A program made the position numbers and the translations under genes. Source: Longimicrobiales bacterium (lineage in GTDB: Bacteria; Gemmatimonadota; Gemmatimonadetes; Longimicrobiales; Gaopeijiaceae). From it: a stretch of DNA of 64,000 bases. The DNA is taken from assembly GCA_029245345.1 (NCBI GenBank), contig JAQWPM010000021.1, forward strand, positions 657,911 through 721,910, written 5' to 3'. Every line of letters begins with the position of its first letter. Within the stretch, counting starts at the first letter, position 1. This document shows positions 8,435 through 17,352 of this stretch, in pieces. The notes beneath the pieces were generated by a model. The model was given only the letters and a program-made list of their open reading frames with translations. It had not been told where the DNA came from and searched no databases.

Positions 8435-10045
8435 CTACCAGATCCAGCCGACCTTGGCTTGTACCATGGCATTGGATCGGCCATCGTCGGTGAAGGCGAA
8501 CCGAGTCACACGCTCGTATCCCACACGGAGCTGAGTGTAAAAACCGGCTGCATTGGGGCGGCGTAACCACTGCCCCGCGAACCGGACGCGAATCTCGTCC
8601 GGGTTGTCGGACCACAAGTCCCAGCGGAACCGCTTACCGGGGAGACCGTTGTTGCGGTACTCGTCACCCCGGTACCGCTCCCACGCACCGGAAAAGGACA
8701 ATTGGTCATCCGTCGCGTTCCAATCCACCCCGACCTCCCATCCAGTCGCCATCGGGCCAAGAAACGCACCCATGACTCGCTGATCGAGGGTCACTCCGCT
8801 CGTAAAGTGGTGGTGGGTGTAGGGGCGTACGCCTGTGCGGCGTCCTTCCAGGAACACGTCAAGGCGACCCTCCTCACCCAAACCGGTAATCCTGCCTCCG
8901 GCTATCCACGCGGCCTCGTCCCACAGCGACTCCCACCGGGCCCAATTGATATCGGTGGTTGACCCGTCGAAATACACCTCGAGGCCCAGATCAGGAGCGG
9001 TGAAGCGAGTGTTAACCCCGAATATCTTGTCTGAGATCTCAAGGCGGTACTTCGGTATGAGCCAAAGGAAGATGTCAGCCAGTCGGTCGTTCAGCGTGGC
9101 CTCCGGCGCCCCATCTCCCCCCTGAATGTTGAGGAGCACGCCTCCGACTTCGAAGTGCGTAGATGGTCGCCAACTTCCTTCGAAGACAATGACCTTGCTA
9201 TGCGGGACATCGCGGTCGGCACCCATGTCCCCAACTGTCGCCGAAAGCTCGAACACTCCAACCCGGCGGAGAAGGCCCGGAAGGTGGAACGGAGCGTCTG
9301 ACGAGAGACGCACCATATCCAGGGCTCGAGCATTGCCTGAAAAGACGCTGCCCCCCAGACGCCCTTGTCCACTAAAGGCGTATTCGCGGCCCACGTCGAG
9401 TACGGTGTTCCCTGCCTGGGCTCGTAGGTATCCACTCTGCAGCATCAGGTTCGCGGACGCCCCCTCCTCCTCCGACCAGGCCGACGAAACTCGCGCCCGA
9501 ACCTGCCCTGAAAAAGATGAGCCAAGCCGCAGATCCGCTTCTGCCTCAGCGCCCCCGGTACCTCCGTCAGCTAAGACACGCCCCTGGTTCCGCTGGAGCA
9601 GCGGGTTCAGCACCGCGTCGATGCGGTCAACGATCGGGTGGCCAAAGTCGGCATAGTTCGTGGGTATGGTACGGTCTGGGCTGCGAGCCAACGTGGCGTC
9701 CAACGCTGCCTCTCGGACTGCGATGAACGTTTCCTGGGTACCTGATTCGAGAAATCGTGTCGTCAGTCGGGCGAGGGCCTCACGGATCCGAGGCGTATTC
9801 ACTCTCCCCGGCGCCCCAGCCATGTTGGCCCCAGCCTCCCGAGCGAAGCTTGCAAAGACGGCGCGGGAGTACGGCCGCTGAGCCACGATAGCATCCGGCA
9901 ATAGCCCCATGGCGATCAACGCATCCACGTCCTCGTACGCCGCATCCATCGTCGAAACGTACGGCGAGGATTGAGAAGCAGCCGGGGCATGCCAAAGCAC
10001 GCCAACGAATACCGCGAACGTGATCAGGGTACTGAGTCGGGTCAT
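8435..10045 (-). CDS. capsule assembly Wzi-family outer-membrane protein
   Basis: I place the start at ATG 10045, where a signal peptide begins (MTRLSTLITFAVFVGVLWHA, cleavage after AAS); an open frame extends upstream to 10312. The 536-residue product has a periplasmic helical N-terminal part (about 25-130), then many amphipathic strands and a C-terminus ending VGWIW. This matches the Wzi capsule-assembly family (PF14052-like), which anchors or organises capsule at the outer membrane. Motifs seen include GREYAFSGQGRLGGSVFSG and PKYRLEISDKIFGVNTRF. It is divergent from the amidohydrolase gene and convergent with the exporter. Confidence is good for the barrel class and moderate for Wzi. Confidence 0.72.
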   Translation of the reverse strand: MTRLSTLITFAVFVGVLWHAPAASQSSPYVSTMDAAYEDVDALIAMGLLPDAIVAQRPYSRAVFASFAREAGANMAGAPGRVNTPRIREALARLTTRFLESGTQETFIAVREAALDATLARSPDRTIPTNYADFGHPIVDRIDAVLNPLLQRNQGRVLADGGTGGAEAEADLRLGSSFSGQVRARVSSAWSEEEGASANLMLQSGYLRAQAGNTVLDVGREYAFSGQGRLGGSVFSGNARALDMVRLSSDAPFHLPGLLRRVGVFELSATVGDMGADRDVPHSKVIVFEGSWRPSTHFEVGGVLLNIQGGDGAPEATLNDRLADIFLWLIPKYRLEISDKIFGVNTRFTAPDLGLEVYFDGSTTDINWARWESLWDEAAWIAGGRITGLGEEGRLDVFLEGRRTGVRPYTHHHFTSGVTLDQRVMGAFLGPMATGWEVGVDWNATDDQLSFSGAWERYRGDEYRNNGLPGKRFRWDLWSDNPDEIRVRFAGQWLRRPNAAGFYTQLRVGYERVTRFAFTDDGRSNAMVQAKVGWIW

Positions 10046-10296
10046 GACCGGGGGCCCGCGTCGCCGTCTGGGTCGGGCAGTGAGGCAGGTTTGCGGCGGC
10101 TTTCGACGTGGCAACCCGCTACGCCTCCAGTTTCGTAATAGTGGACTGTCGCCAGCTAGGTGTCCGTTGCCAATGTCATGTCGACCTCTGAGAGAGGTCC
10201 GTCCACCCCACCACCGCTCCAGTCCTACCAGAGCAGTTCGGATCGCTTCCGGATTCGGTGACAGGGCGATGGGAGGCACAGACACGTGGTGCGGAG

Positions 10297-10313
10297 CGCG
10301 CTCAGAAGTCATA
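10297..10313. repeat. 17-bp repeat, copy 2
   Basis: Identical to 8321-8337. On the minus strand it encodes the last three residues (YDF) and stop of the barrel remnant at 10302-10412. Confidence 0.7.
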
Positions 10314-10412
10314 AGAGAAGATGAAGCGGTAACGATGTGAGATCCTCAAGGGCGCTCCAGCAAATTGGGAATGCGAGGTGATTATGGGCACATGCCCAGC
10401 AGGCCGCCTATA
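10302..10412 (-). pseudogene. C-terminal remnant of a second outer-membrane barrel gene
   Basis: The minus strand holds a 36-residue frame bounded by a TGA upstream and a TGA at 10302-10304. It ends APLRISHRYRFIFSYDF, a typical terminal barrel strand, and has no start codon. It lies directly upstream of the Wzi-family gene and shares its last codons and stop context with the remnant at 8326-8415. I read it as the 3' end of a mostly deleted barrel gene that once preceded wzi. The remainder of 10413-10638 shows only the leader of the plus-strand amidohydrolase gene. Confidence 0.5.
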
Positions 10413-10638
10413 TCAACTCAACAGCCGTAGATCAAAGCGACAACCCTTCGCTGTCCCTGACCGCAGACGACGGCCTAAAAAGCACGCATGACTCGGCACT
10501 CAGCCTGAGCCCGCCACTCTATCCAATGTCCTATCCGCCCGAACGGTGATAGCGTGTCTATCCGGTCCAATCACCACAGGCCGTTGGGACCATGAACAGA
10601 CGTCTATTTCGCAGTTTGAGCACTCCTTGGGGGACTTT

Positions 10639-13632
10639 GTGAAAACCACACTCTCGGCGCTGAGCTTGAGCCTCGTCCTAGCAGTTGGAGCGAGCGCACA
10701 GCAGGCCAGCCGCACCGCGCCCATCGAGGGCATACGCGACAACGGAACGGGGTACCACGTGCTGGTAGGCGCGCGCGCGGTGACCTCACCCGGCCAATCG
10801 ATCGACAACGCGACCATCGTCATCCGGAATGGCATGATCCAGTCCGTCGAACGCGGCGGCGCCGCTCCGGCGGGGGCGCGTGTCTGGGACTTGGAAGGCC
10901 ACACGGTCTACGCAGGCTTCATCGATTCCCACGCCGATCTTGGCATGGATCAGGTCCCGGAAGGCGGGGACGTCGGGCCCACGCACTGGAATCCTCAGGT
11001 ACGCGCGTGGTTCAGCACCACCGCCAACCTCCAGGACGACGAAGATCGCAGGCAGGCTTTGCGCTCCCAGGGTTTCGGGACGGCATTGGTCGTGCCGAAG
11101 CAAGGCATCTTCCGGGGCACGGCCTCTGTCGTGAACCTGGGCGACACCGGAGTCCGCGACCGCATTTTACGACCTGACGTCGCTCAGTCGATCGGGTTCC
11201 AGCGGTCCTTTGAACTCGGCGGCCGGTACCCGAACTCGGCGATGGGCACGATCGCGCTCATGAAGCAGACCTTCATGGATGCCGATTGGTACATGCGTGC
11301 TTGGGGAGCCTACGAGGCCAGTGGCCGCGCTTTCCTGCCGCCCGAGACGAGCGCTGCGCTGGAAGCACTCGAGAGCGCAGTCCAGGGTCAGCAGCCCGTG
11401 ATCTTCGAGACACGCAGTGAGGAGGAATACCTCCGGGGCCAAATCCTCGCTGAGGACTTCGGACTGGACGCCTGGTACCGGGGGAACGGTCAGGAGTACC
11501 GGATCATCGACGTGCTAGGCGAGAACACGGAGCCTCTGTTTGTGCCGCTCGACTTCCCGGACGCCCCTGATGTGGACAATCCGGAGGCGGCGATGAACGC
11601 GTCGCTCGCCGAGTTGCGTCACTGGTACTTGGCCCCGACGAACGCAGGGCAGCTCGCCGATGCCGGAATCGACTTCGCGATCACATCAGACGGCCTGACC
11701 TCGGTGGGAGACTTCCTGCCGAACCTGAGGACCGCAGTAGCACGTGGACTCTCCCCTGACGACGCTCTGGCGGCCATCACGACGACGCCGGCCCGTTATC
11801 TGGGCATCGAAGGCACACACGGAACGATCGCGGCAGGCAACGTCGCCAACCTCGTGGTCGCGGAGGGTGACCTCTTCACACAGGAAGTCGATGTTCGAGA
11901 CGTGTGGGTGCATGGGACCGTCTACGGCGTGACCCGTGCGGCACAAATCGATCCGCGCGGCACCTGGGTCATCCAGTCGGAAGATCAGTGGGGCTTCTCA
12001 GCTCAACTCACGCTCGAAGGGACGATGAACCGCCTGAGCGGCTACATCGATGTGGCCCCCGGGGCCAACGTGGACGAAGGCGTCCGCGTGCAAATCGCTT
12101 CCGCTAGTGTCGTCTCTGAGACGGGCAGGCTGGAAGTAACCTTCGACGGTGAGGAGCTTGGATACGAGGGCACCGCTCTACTGGCGGGCTCGGTGAGTGG
12201 CGAAGACTTCTACGGGTGGACATCACTTCCTAACGGCGCCAACCCCTCGTTCCAGGGTGAGCGAACGGCCGCCTTCGATGGCGCGGACGTCGGCACCGTC
12301 GCATCAGACGTTCCAGACATCGACCTGCCGTTCATTCGTCCGATGATGGAGTACGGCGTCAGTTCGCTTCCGGACCTACCCAGCGCAGTCATCGTGCGGA
12401 ACGCGACAGTCTGGACTCAGGGTCCACAGGGTAAGATGGAGAACGCAGATGTCCTGATCCGCGACGGACTGATCGCAGAAGTCGGGATGGATCTCAACGC
12501 TCCTGGCGGCGCGGTCCAGATCGACGGAACCGGTAAGCACGTAACACCTGGAATGATCGACCCACACATCCACTCGGGTGTCAGCGCGGTCAACGAGACA
12601 GGTGCCACGATCGTGCCCGAGGTCTACATGGGTGATGTGATCACGCACAACAACATCTCGATGTACCGGCAGCTCGCCGGTGGCCTTACGACGGCAATGA
12701 TCAAGCACGGTTCGGCCAACCCGATCGGTGGCGAGAACGTCATCGTGAAAATGCGATGGGGCGGTCTTCCAGAGGAACTCAAGCTGGAAGGTGCGACCCG
12801 GACGGTGAAGTTCGCGCTCGGTGAGAACCCCAAGCGTTGCTGCTTCGAGGGTCGTTACCCCGACACGCGCATGGGCACGCAGGAGATCATCCGTGACCAC
12901 TTCCTAGCCGCGCGCGATTACGAGCGTGAGTGGCAGGCGTGGGAGACGAACGGCGAAGGCCTGCCACCCAGACGTGACCTCAGGATGGAAGCGATTCTGG
13001 ACATCTTGGGTCAGGAGCTTTTGATCTCGTCGCACGGGTACCGTGCCGACGGGTACCTCGCGCTGATTCGTTTGGCCGAGGAATTCGGATTCCGCGTTCA
13101 GACGCTGCAGCACGCTATTGAGGCTTATAAGCTCGCACCCGAGCTGGCAGAAGCCGGTGTCGCAGCGGCGGTCTGGAGCGACTGGGGCGGCTTCAAGATG
13201 GAGGCGTACGACGCTTCGAAGTACAACGCGCGAATCCTGATGGAGGCCGGCGTGACCGTGTCGCTCCATTCGGACAACGGCCAGATCGCCAGTCGCATGA
13301 ACTGGGAAGCGGGCAAGCTCCTGCGGACCGGGCTGACGGAAGAACAAGCGATGACGACGGTCACCATCAACGCTGCGAAGGTCCTGGCGATCGATGAACG
13401 GACCGGATCACTCGAGGCCGGCAAGGACGCCGACTTCGTGGTCTGGAGTGGCAATCCACTCTCGCAGTTCACGAAAGCGGAACAGACCTGGATCGACGGT
13501 CGTCGCTACTTCTCCTTGGAGGAGGACGCGGCACTTCGGGTGCAGGTCCAGAGTGAACGTCAGCAGTTGATCCAAGCAATTCTGGCCGCCGGTGGTGGCG
13601 GCAATCGCGGTACCAACGGTGGGGGGAACTGA
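10639..13632 (+). CDS. secreted double-domain amidohydrolase
   Basis: GTG 10639 follows a GGGGG-rich Shine-Dalgarno and gives a signal peptide (MKTTLSALSLSLVLAVGASA). The 997-residue protein contains two amidohydrolase halves. The first (about 30-450) keeps the fold, but the usual His-x-His metal site reads DSHADLG, so one ligand is missing. The second (about 590-985) has a normal DPHIHSG site, SHGYRADG, LQHAIEAYK and LHSDNGQ. It ends with the usual SLEAGKDADFVVWSGNPL. The family includes imidazolonepropionase- and prolidase-like periplasmic enzymes; the substrate is unknown. The next gene starts 3 bases after its stop and is another family member, so the two form an operon. Confidence 0.88.
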   Translation: MKTTLSALSLSLVLAVGASAQQASRTAPIEGIRDNGTGYHVLVGARAVTSPGQSIDNATIVIRNGMIQSVERGGAAPAGARVWDLEGHTVYAGFIDSHADLGMDQVPEGGDVGPTHWNPQVRAWFSTTANLQDDEDRRQALRSQGFGTALVVPKQGIFRGTASVVNLGDTGVRDRILRPDVAQSIGFQRSFELGGRYPNSAMGTIALMKQTFMDADWYMRAWGAYEASGRAFLPPETSAALEALESAVQGQQPVIFETRSEEEYLRGQILAEDFGLDAWYRGNGQEYRIIDVLGENTEPLFVPLDFPDAPDVDNPEAAMNASLAELRHWYLAPTNAGQLADAGIDFAITSDGLTSVGDFLPNLRTAVARGLSPDDALAAITTTPARYLGIEGTHGTIAAGNVANLVVAEGDLFTQEVDVRDVWVHGTVYGVTRAAQIDPRGTWVIQSEDQWGFSAQLTLEGTMNRLSGYIDVAPGANVDEGVRVQIASASVVSETGRLEVTFDGEELGYEGTALLAGSVSGEDFYGWTSLPNGANPSFQGERTAAFDGADVGTVASDVPDIDLPFIRPMMEYGVSSLPDLPSAVIVRNATVWTQGPQGKMENADVLIRDGLIAEVGMDLNAPGGAVQIDGTGKHVTPGMIDPHIHSGVSAVNETGATIVPEVYMGDVITHNNISMYRQLAGGLTTAMIKHGSANPIGGENVIVKMRWGGLPEELKLEGATRTVKFALGENPKRCCFEGRYPDTRMGTQEIIRDHFLAARDYEREWQAWETNGEGLPPRRDLRMEAILDILGQELLISSHGYRADGYLALIRLAEEFGFRVQTLQHAIEAYKLAPELAEAGVAAAVWSDWGGFKMEAYDASKYNARILMEAGVTVSLHSDNGQIASRMNWEAGKLLRTGLTEEQAMTTVTINAAKVLAIDERTGSLEAGKDADFVVWSGNPLSQFTKAEQTWIDGRRYFSLEEDAALRVQVQSERQQLIQAILAAGGGGNRGTNGGGN

Positions 13633-13634
13633 TC

Positions 13635-14972
13635 ATGAATAGGAACAAGATTCTCGGAATATTCGCCGCGTTCGCGCTGGTGACCCTGCCCGTCGCCGCG
13701 GAGGCGCAGGTCCGAATGACGGTCCCGCCGCAGTCGGAGTCCATTGCGCTGCAGGGAGCCACGATCCACACGGTCACCAACGGAGTGATCGAGAACGGCA
13801 CGATCATCTTCCAAAACGGCATCATCACCGCCGTCGGCGCTGACATCGACATCCCAGCCGGTACGCGGGTAGTCGACGCGACCGGGAAGCACATTTACCC
13901 CGGACTCATCGACGCATTTTCCAGCGTCGGTCTTTCCGAGGTGGGCGCAGTGGATATGTCGAACGACGTGAACGAAGTCGGGGACTTCAACCCGAACATC
14001 AACGCGGACGTTGGCGTGAACGCGGAGAGCCGGCATATCGGCACCTCGCGCTCAGCGGGTGTCCTCACGACACTCACCACGCCGGGCGGCGGACTCATCT
14101 CAGGAATGTCTTCGGCGATGGCGCTCGAGGGCTGGAGCTGGGAAGAGATGTCCATGGAATCCTCGGCGGCGCTCAACATCAACTGGCCGAACCCGAACCC
14201 GCGCGGACGCGGATTCGGTGGCCGCGGCGGCTTCGGGAATCCAGACGGGACCCCGCCCCCGACATACGAAGAGCGGGTGCTGCAGTTGAAGAACTACTTC
14301 GCGGAGGCGCGCGCCTATCGTGATGCCGTGGCCGCTGGCGAGGAGGTCCGTACCGACGCCCGTTATATAGCGATGACTCCGGCGTTGAACCGTGACATCC
14401 CGGTCGTCGTGTCGGCAAACAGCGCCGCACAGATCAACGACGCCATCACCTGGGCGAAGGAAGAAGACGTCAGGCTCGTGATTCGCGGTGGGGATGATGC
14501 GATCCACGTAGCCGCTCGCCTGGTGGCCGAAGAGATCCCGGTCATTCTGACGTCGACCATGAGTGCCCCGAACCGGGATCATGAGGGCTACGACGTGGCC
14601 TACGGCCGGGCCGCCGCTCTCTACAATGCTGGTGTGAAGTTCGCGATCTCCGGTGGCTCGGGATCGCTCTACACGGAGCGCCTGCCGTACGAAGCTGGCG
14701 TGGCGGTGGCATTTGGGCTCCCGGAGGAGGAGGCAGTGAAGGCGGTGACGATCTATGCGGCGGAGCTCATGGGACTCGACGATCGGATTGGATCGCTAGA
14801 AACGGGTAAGCAGGCCACGCTGCTGATCACGACGGGCACGCCCATTGATATGACCAGCAACATCGAGCAGGCCTATATCCAAGGGCGTGAGCTCGACATG
14901 AACGACATTCAGAAGCACTTCTTCACGAAGTACATGGAGAAGGTGCGCCAGAGGATGCGGATCATTTCTTAG
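13635..14972 (+). CDS. amidohydrolase-like protein lacking metal ligands
   Basis: This 445-residue secreted protein has a signal peptide MNRNKILGIFAAFALVTLPVAA and a GGGGGGA Shine-Dalgarno inside the end of the previous gene. It has the beta-sandwich and TIM-barrel sequence pattern of the imidazolonepropionase-like amidohydrolases, including LETGKQATLLITTGTP near the end. Where the metal-binding HxH should be, it reads IDAFSSVGL. The later His ligands are also not evident (SANSAAQ, GGSGSL). It is probably a non-catalytic partner of the upstream double-domain enzyme. A Gly/Arg-rich loop (GRGFGGRGGFG) lies at about 195-205. A strong terminator follows. Confidence 0.85.
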   Translation: MNRNKILGIFAAFALVTLPVAAEAQVRMTVPPQSESIALQGATIHTVTNGVIENGTIIFQNGIITAVGADIDIPAGTRVVDATGKHIYPGLIDAFSSVGLSEVGAVDMSNDVNEVGDFNPNINADVGVNAESRHIGTSRSAGVLTTLTTPGGGLISGMSSAMALEGWSWEEMSMESSAALNINWPNPNPRGRGFGGRGGFGNPDGTPPPTYEERVLQLKNYFAEARAYRDAVAAGEEVRTDARYIAMTPALNRDIPVVVSANSAAQINDAITWAKEEDVRLVIRGGDDAIHVAARLVAEEIPVILTSTMSAPNRDHEGYDVAYGRAAALYNAGVKFAISGGSGSLYTERLPYEAGVAVAFGLPEEEAVKAVTIYAAELMGLDDRIGSLETGKQATLLITTGTPIDMTSNIEQAYIQGRELDMNDIQKHFFTKYMEKVRQRMRIIS

Positions 14973-15017
14973 CGGAAGCGCAGTGGTCACACCTTAGGTC
15001 TGTCAGGTCGCAACAAG

Positions 15018-15056
15018 GAAGCCCCACTCGCACGAACCGGGTGGGGCTTCTTGTTT
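15018..15056 (+). terminator. Rho-independent terminator of the amidohydrolase operon
   Basis: A perfect 10-bp stem GAAGCCCCAC / GTGGGGCTTC (15018-15027 with 15041-15050) has a 13-base loop and is followed by TTGTTT. It ends 16 bases before the ATG of the next plus-strand gene, so that gene probably needs its own promoter or read-through. Confidence 0.88.
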
Positions 15057-15071
15057 GGCTACTTTCCAGCC

Positions 15072-16304
15072 ATGCCCACGCCCGCCCCCATCTCCCCGCA
15101 CCCGCTACGTCTTGGCTTCCTCTACAACCACGACGATATCCACCAGGTCGCCCACACCGCCCCGCTGATCTCGCCCTTGCAACGGTGCCTTCCCACCCTG
15201 GAGATCAGCGTGTTGACCTCCAGCCCCGAACAGGCCCGAGCCGTGCGATCCCACTTGGATCCGGAGCAGGCGGCGCCCGACTTCTTGAACCTCGCGGCCG
15301 GGCTGTCGAGTCGGGTCCTCGAGCGCGTGATCGGTGGCGTGGCGCCGCTTCGGCGGCTGTCAGTGCTTCGGCGCAACCGGGGTCTGCTGTCCAGCTTCGA
15401 CGCCCTCGTCGTGCCAGAAACCACGAGCACGTTCCTCAAGACCCGCTTCGGCGTGCGCGATCTCAAGATCATCTATGTCCCGCATGGCGCTGGGGACCGA
15501 TCAGTCGGCTTTCGGCCGGAGGTGCGAGACGTCGATCTCGCGCTCTTGTCGGGTGAAAAGGTGCGCGATCGGATGGTTCGGGACGGACTAGTGAGACCCG
15601 GCGACCACGCGGTCATCGGGTATCCGAAGTTCGATGCATCGACAGGAGCCCCAACTCCGAAGCTCTTCGAGAACGACCGCCCCGTCGTCCTCTACAACCC
15701 GCACGCTGACCCACTGCTGTCCTCTTGGTATCGCTTTGGTGAACAGGTGCTCGATTACTTCGCGAACCAGGATCGGTACAACCTCGTCTTCGCACCGCAC
15801 GTGATGCTCTTCCGGAGACGGGTGCACGCTTCGCTCGAGCATCGGCACGTGAGATTTCGGCCTCCGGTCCCAACACGGTTCCTCTCGATCCCTCACTTGC
15901 TGGTGGACCTGGGCAGCGAGCGCTCCATCGACATGACCTACACGCGCGCGGCCGATGTCTACCTGGGCGACGTCAGCAGCCAGATCTACGAATTCATGCG
16001 GCGGCCACGGCCCGCGTTCTTTCTGAACGCCCACGACGCCGATTGGCGGGCCGACCCGAATTATTGGCATTGGCGCCTCGGCGAGGTGCTGGACGATCCA
16101 CGGCGTCTGGGCCATGTGCTCCCCGGCGCAGCCACGCGCGACGATCCGTTCCGGAAAGCGCAGGAGCAGGCGATGCGCGAGACGTTCTCGGTGATTCCCG
16201 GGCAGTCGGCTGGGGAGCGGGGCGCCGAGGCCATCGCGCGATTCCTCGCTCGGGAGTGGCCCGTGGAGACGGGTGACGCCACCCACGGAGGGCGACCCAA
16301 GTGA
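15072..16304 (+). CDS. CDP-glycerol glycerophosphotransferase-like protein
   Basis: The start ATG 15072 (MPTPAPISPHPLRLGFLYN) gives 410 residues. The sequence follows the GT-B layout of the CDP-glycerol:poly(glycerophosphate) transferase family. An N-terminal half includes IIYVPHGAGDRSVGF, and the C-terminal half has VVLYNPHADPLLSSWYRFG, VFAPHVMLF and YLGDVSSQIYEFM. The PH(G) and DVSS..YEF positions correspond to the catalytic and nucleotide-binding sites of TagF/TagB enzymes. In Gram-negative bacteria such proteins build phosphodiester-linked surface polymers or modify glycans. It overlaps the following nucleotidyltransferase by four bases (GTGA), and together they could supply and use an activated polyol or sugar phosphate. 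Confidence 0.75.
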   Translation: MPTPAPISPHPLRLGFLYNHDDIHQVAHTAPLISPLQRCLPTLEISVLTSSPEQARAVRSHLDPEQAAPDFLNLAAGLSSRVLERVIGGVAPLRRLSVLRRNRGLLSSFDALVVPETTSTFLKTRFGVRDLKIIYVPHGAGDRSVGFRPEVRDVDLALLSGEKVRDRMVRDGLVRPGDHAVIGYPKFDASTGAPTPKLFENDRPVVLYNPHADPLLSSWYRFGEQVLDYFANQDRYNLVFAPHVMLFRRRVHASLEHRHVRFRPPVPTRFLSIPHLLVDLGSERSIDMTYTRAADVYLGDVSSQIYEFMRRPRPAFFLNAHDADWRADPNYWHWRLGEVLDDPRRLGHVLPGAATRDDPFRKAQEQAMRETFSVIPGQSAGERGAEAIARFLAREWPVETGDATHGGRPK

Positions 16305-17101
16305 ATCGATCGCTGCCACAGGTAACCGCAGTCGTACTGGCGGGTCAGCGCCCTACTGGGGACCCGCTCGCGAGGCATTTCGGAAAACCATACAAGGCGC
16401 TCGTTGAAGTCGGCGGACGTTCGATGCTCTCCCGGGTCGTTGAGACGTTATTGAGTTCTCCGAGCGTGGGAAGCGTCGTCGTGCTCTGCCAAGAGCCGGA
16501 CCGGCTTCTCGTCGGGGACACGGCCGATCTCGCCGATCGGGCGCGGGTCCGTATGGTGGCGAGCGGGACCAGAATCGGAACCAGCGTCAGTGCGATCGGT
16601 GGCACGGCGACGGCCCCGTGGCCCGTCCTGGTGACCACGGCTGACCATGCACTCCTGACAACCGAAATGGTCGAGAGCTTCCGCGGCGGTGCCGGCGACT
16701 GCGGCCTCGCCGTCGGACTGGGAGAACGCGCCACCATCGAAGCCGTCTACCCCACAACGCGGCGGACCTGGTACAAGTTCTCTGACGGGCACTATTCCGG
16801 AACGAATCTGTTCCTTCTTGGTGGCCAGGACGTCGGGCCGGCGCTCGCGTTGTGGTCGGATATCGAGGACCGTCGCAAGAGCGCATGGAGGCTGTTGGCC
16901 GGTTTCGGGCCGGGCCTCCTGCTGCGGGCGATCACCCGCACGATCAGCGCCCACGACGCCGTTCGGTCGGCGGGTCGGCGCGTGGGCGTCCACGCCCGCG
17001 CGGTGGTTCTTTCTCAACCCGAAGCCGTGATCGACGTGGACAAGCTTTTGGACGTGGAGCTGTCGGAAGAAATCCTGGCACGGCGTGAGGGCTTGGCATG
17101 A
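16301..17101 (+). CDS. MobA-like NTP transferase (sugar or polyol nucleotidyltransferase)
   Basis: GTG 16301 overlaps the previous stop. The 266-residue product begins with a Rossmann-type nucleotidyltransferase signature TAVVLAGQRP, followed by GKPYKALVEVGGRSMLSRVVE (about 28-48), and has a catalytic TTADHALLT with D117-H118 in the PAD-type loop. This fits the NTP_transf_3/MobA-like group that makes NDP- or CDP-linked small molecules. Coupling to a CDP-glycerol-transferase-like gene suggests it produces that enzyme's CDP-activated substrate; this is inference. The C-terminal 80 residues are unassigned. Confidence 0.78.
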   Translation: MNRSLPQVTAVVLAGQRPTGDPLARHFGKPYKALVEVGGRSMLSRVVETLLSSPSVGSVVVLCQEPDRLLVGDTADLADRARVRMVASGTRIGTSVSAIGGTATAPWPVLVTTADHALLTTEMVESFRGGAGDCGLAVGLGERATIEAVYPTTRRTWYKFSDGHYSGTNLFLLGGQDVGPALALWSDIEDRRKSAWRLLAGFGPGLLLRAITRTISAHDAVRSAGRRVGVHARAVVLSQPEAVIDVDKLLDVELSEEILARREGLA

Positions 17102-17204
17102 AGAGGGCCTCCGGCTCGTGGTGCGCGGCGGGGATGAGCCAATCCACATATCCGCTCGCCTGGTGGATGAAGAAATCCCGGTTATTCTCACGTCACTAGG
17201 CTAG
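17100..17204 (+). pseudogene. fragment duplicated from an amidohydrolase gene
   Basis: Immediately after the nucleotidyltransferase stop there is a 34-codon open stretch EEGLRLVVRGGDEPIHISAR... ending ILTSLG-stop. It aligns with residues in the amidohydrolase-like gene 2.6 kb upstream (14460-14554). By hand count 77 of 95 bases match. The rest of such a gene is absent on both sides. It is a remnant of a paralogue or of a former duplication. Confidence 0.75.
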
Positions 17205-17269
17205 CGGACCCACCGCGGTCGGGTGTTAGGTCGCGGGTTAAAGCCCCACTCCGAACGTCTCCGGGGCCC

Positions 17270-17318
17270 TTGCCTGCAAAAGCTTATTTGTATAATCTTT
17301 GTCTAATAATCTTTATAC
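17270..17318 (+). promoter_or_regulatory. AT-rich promoter-like region before the efflux operon
   Basis: This is the most AT-rich stretch nearby. A perfect TATAAT lies at 17291-17296, with TTGCCT at 17270-17275 (15-base spacer, short). The near-repeat AATCTTTGTCTAATAATCTTTATAC follows in overlapping halves. It lies just upstream of the tolC-rnd operon and is the best promoter candidate there. Confidence 0.4.
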
Positions 17319-17352
17319 AACCCTTGTACATTCGATTCGAGCCGCGATCAGC

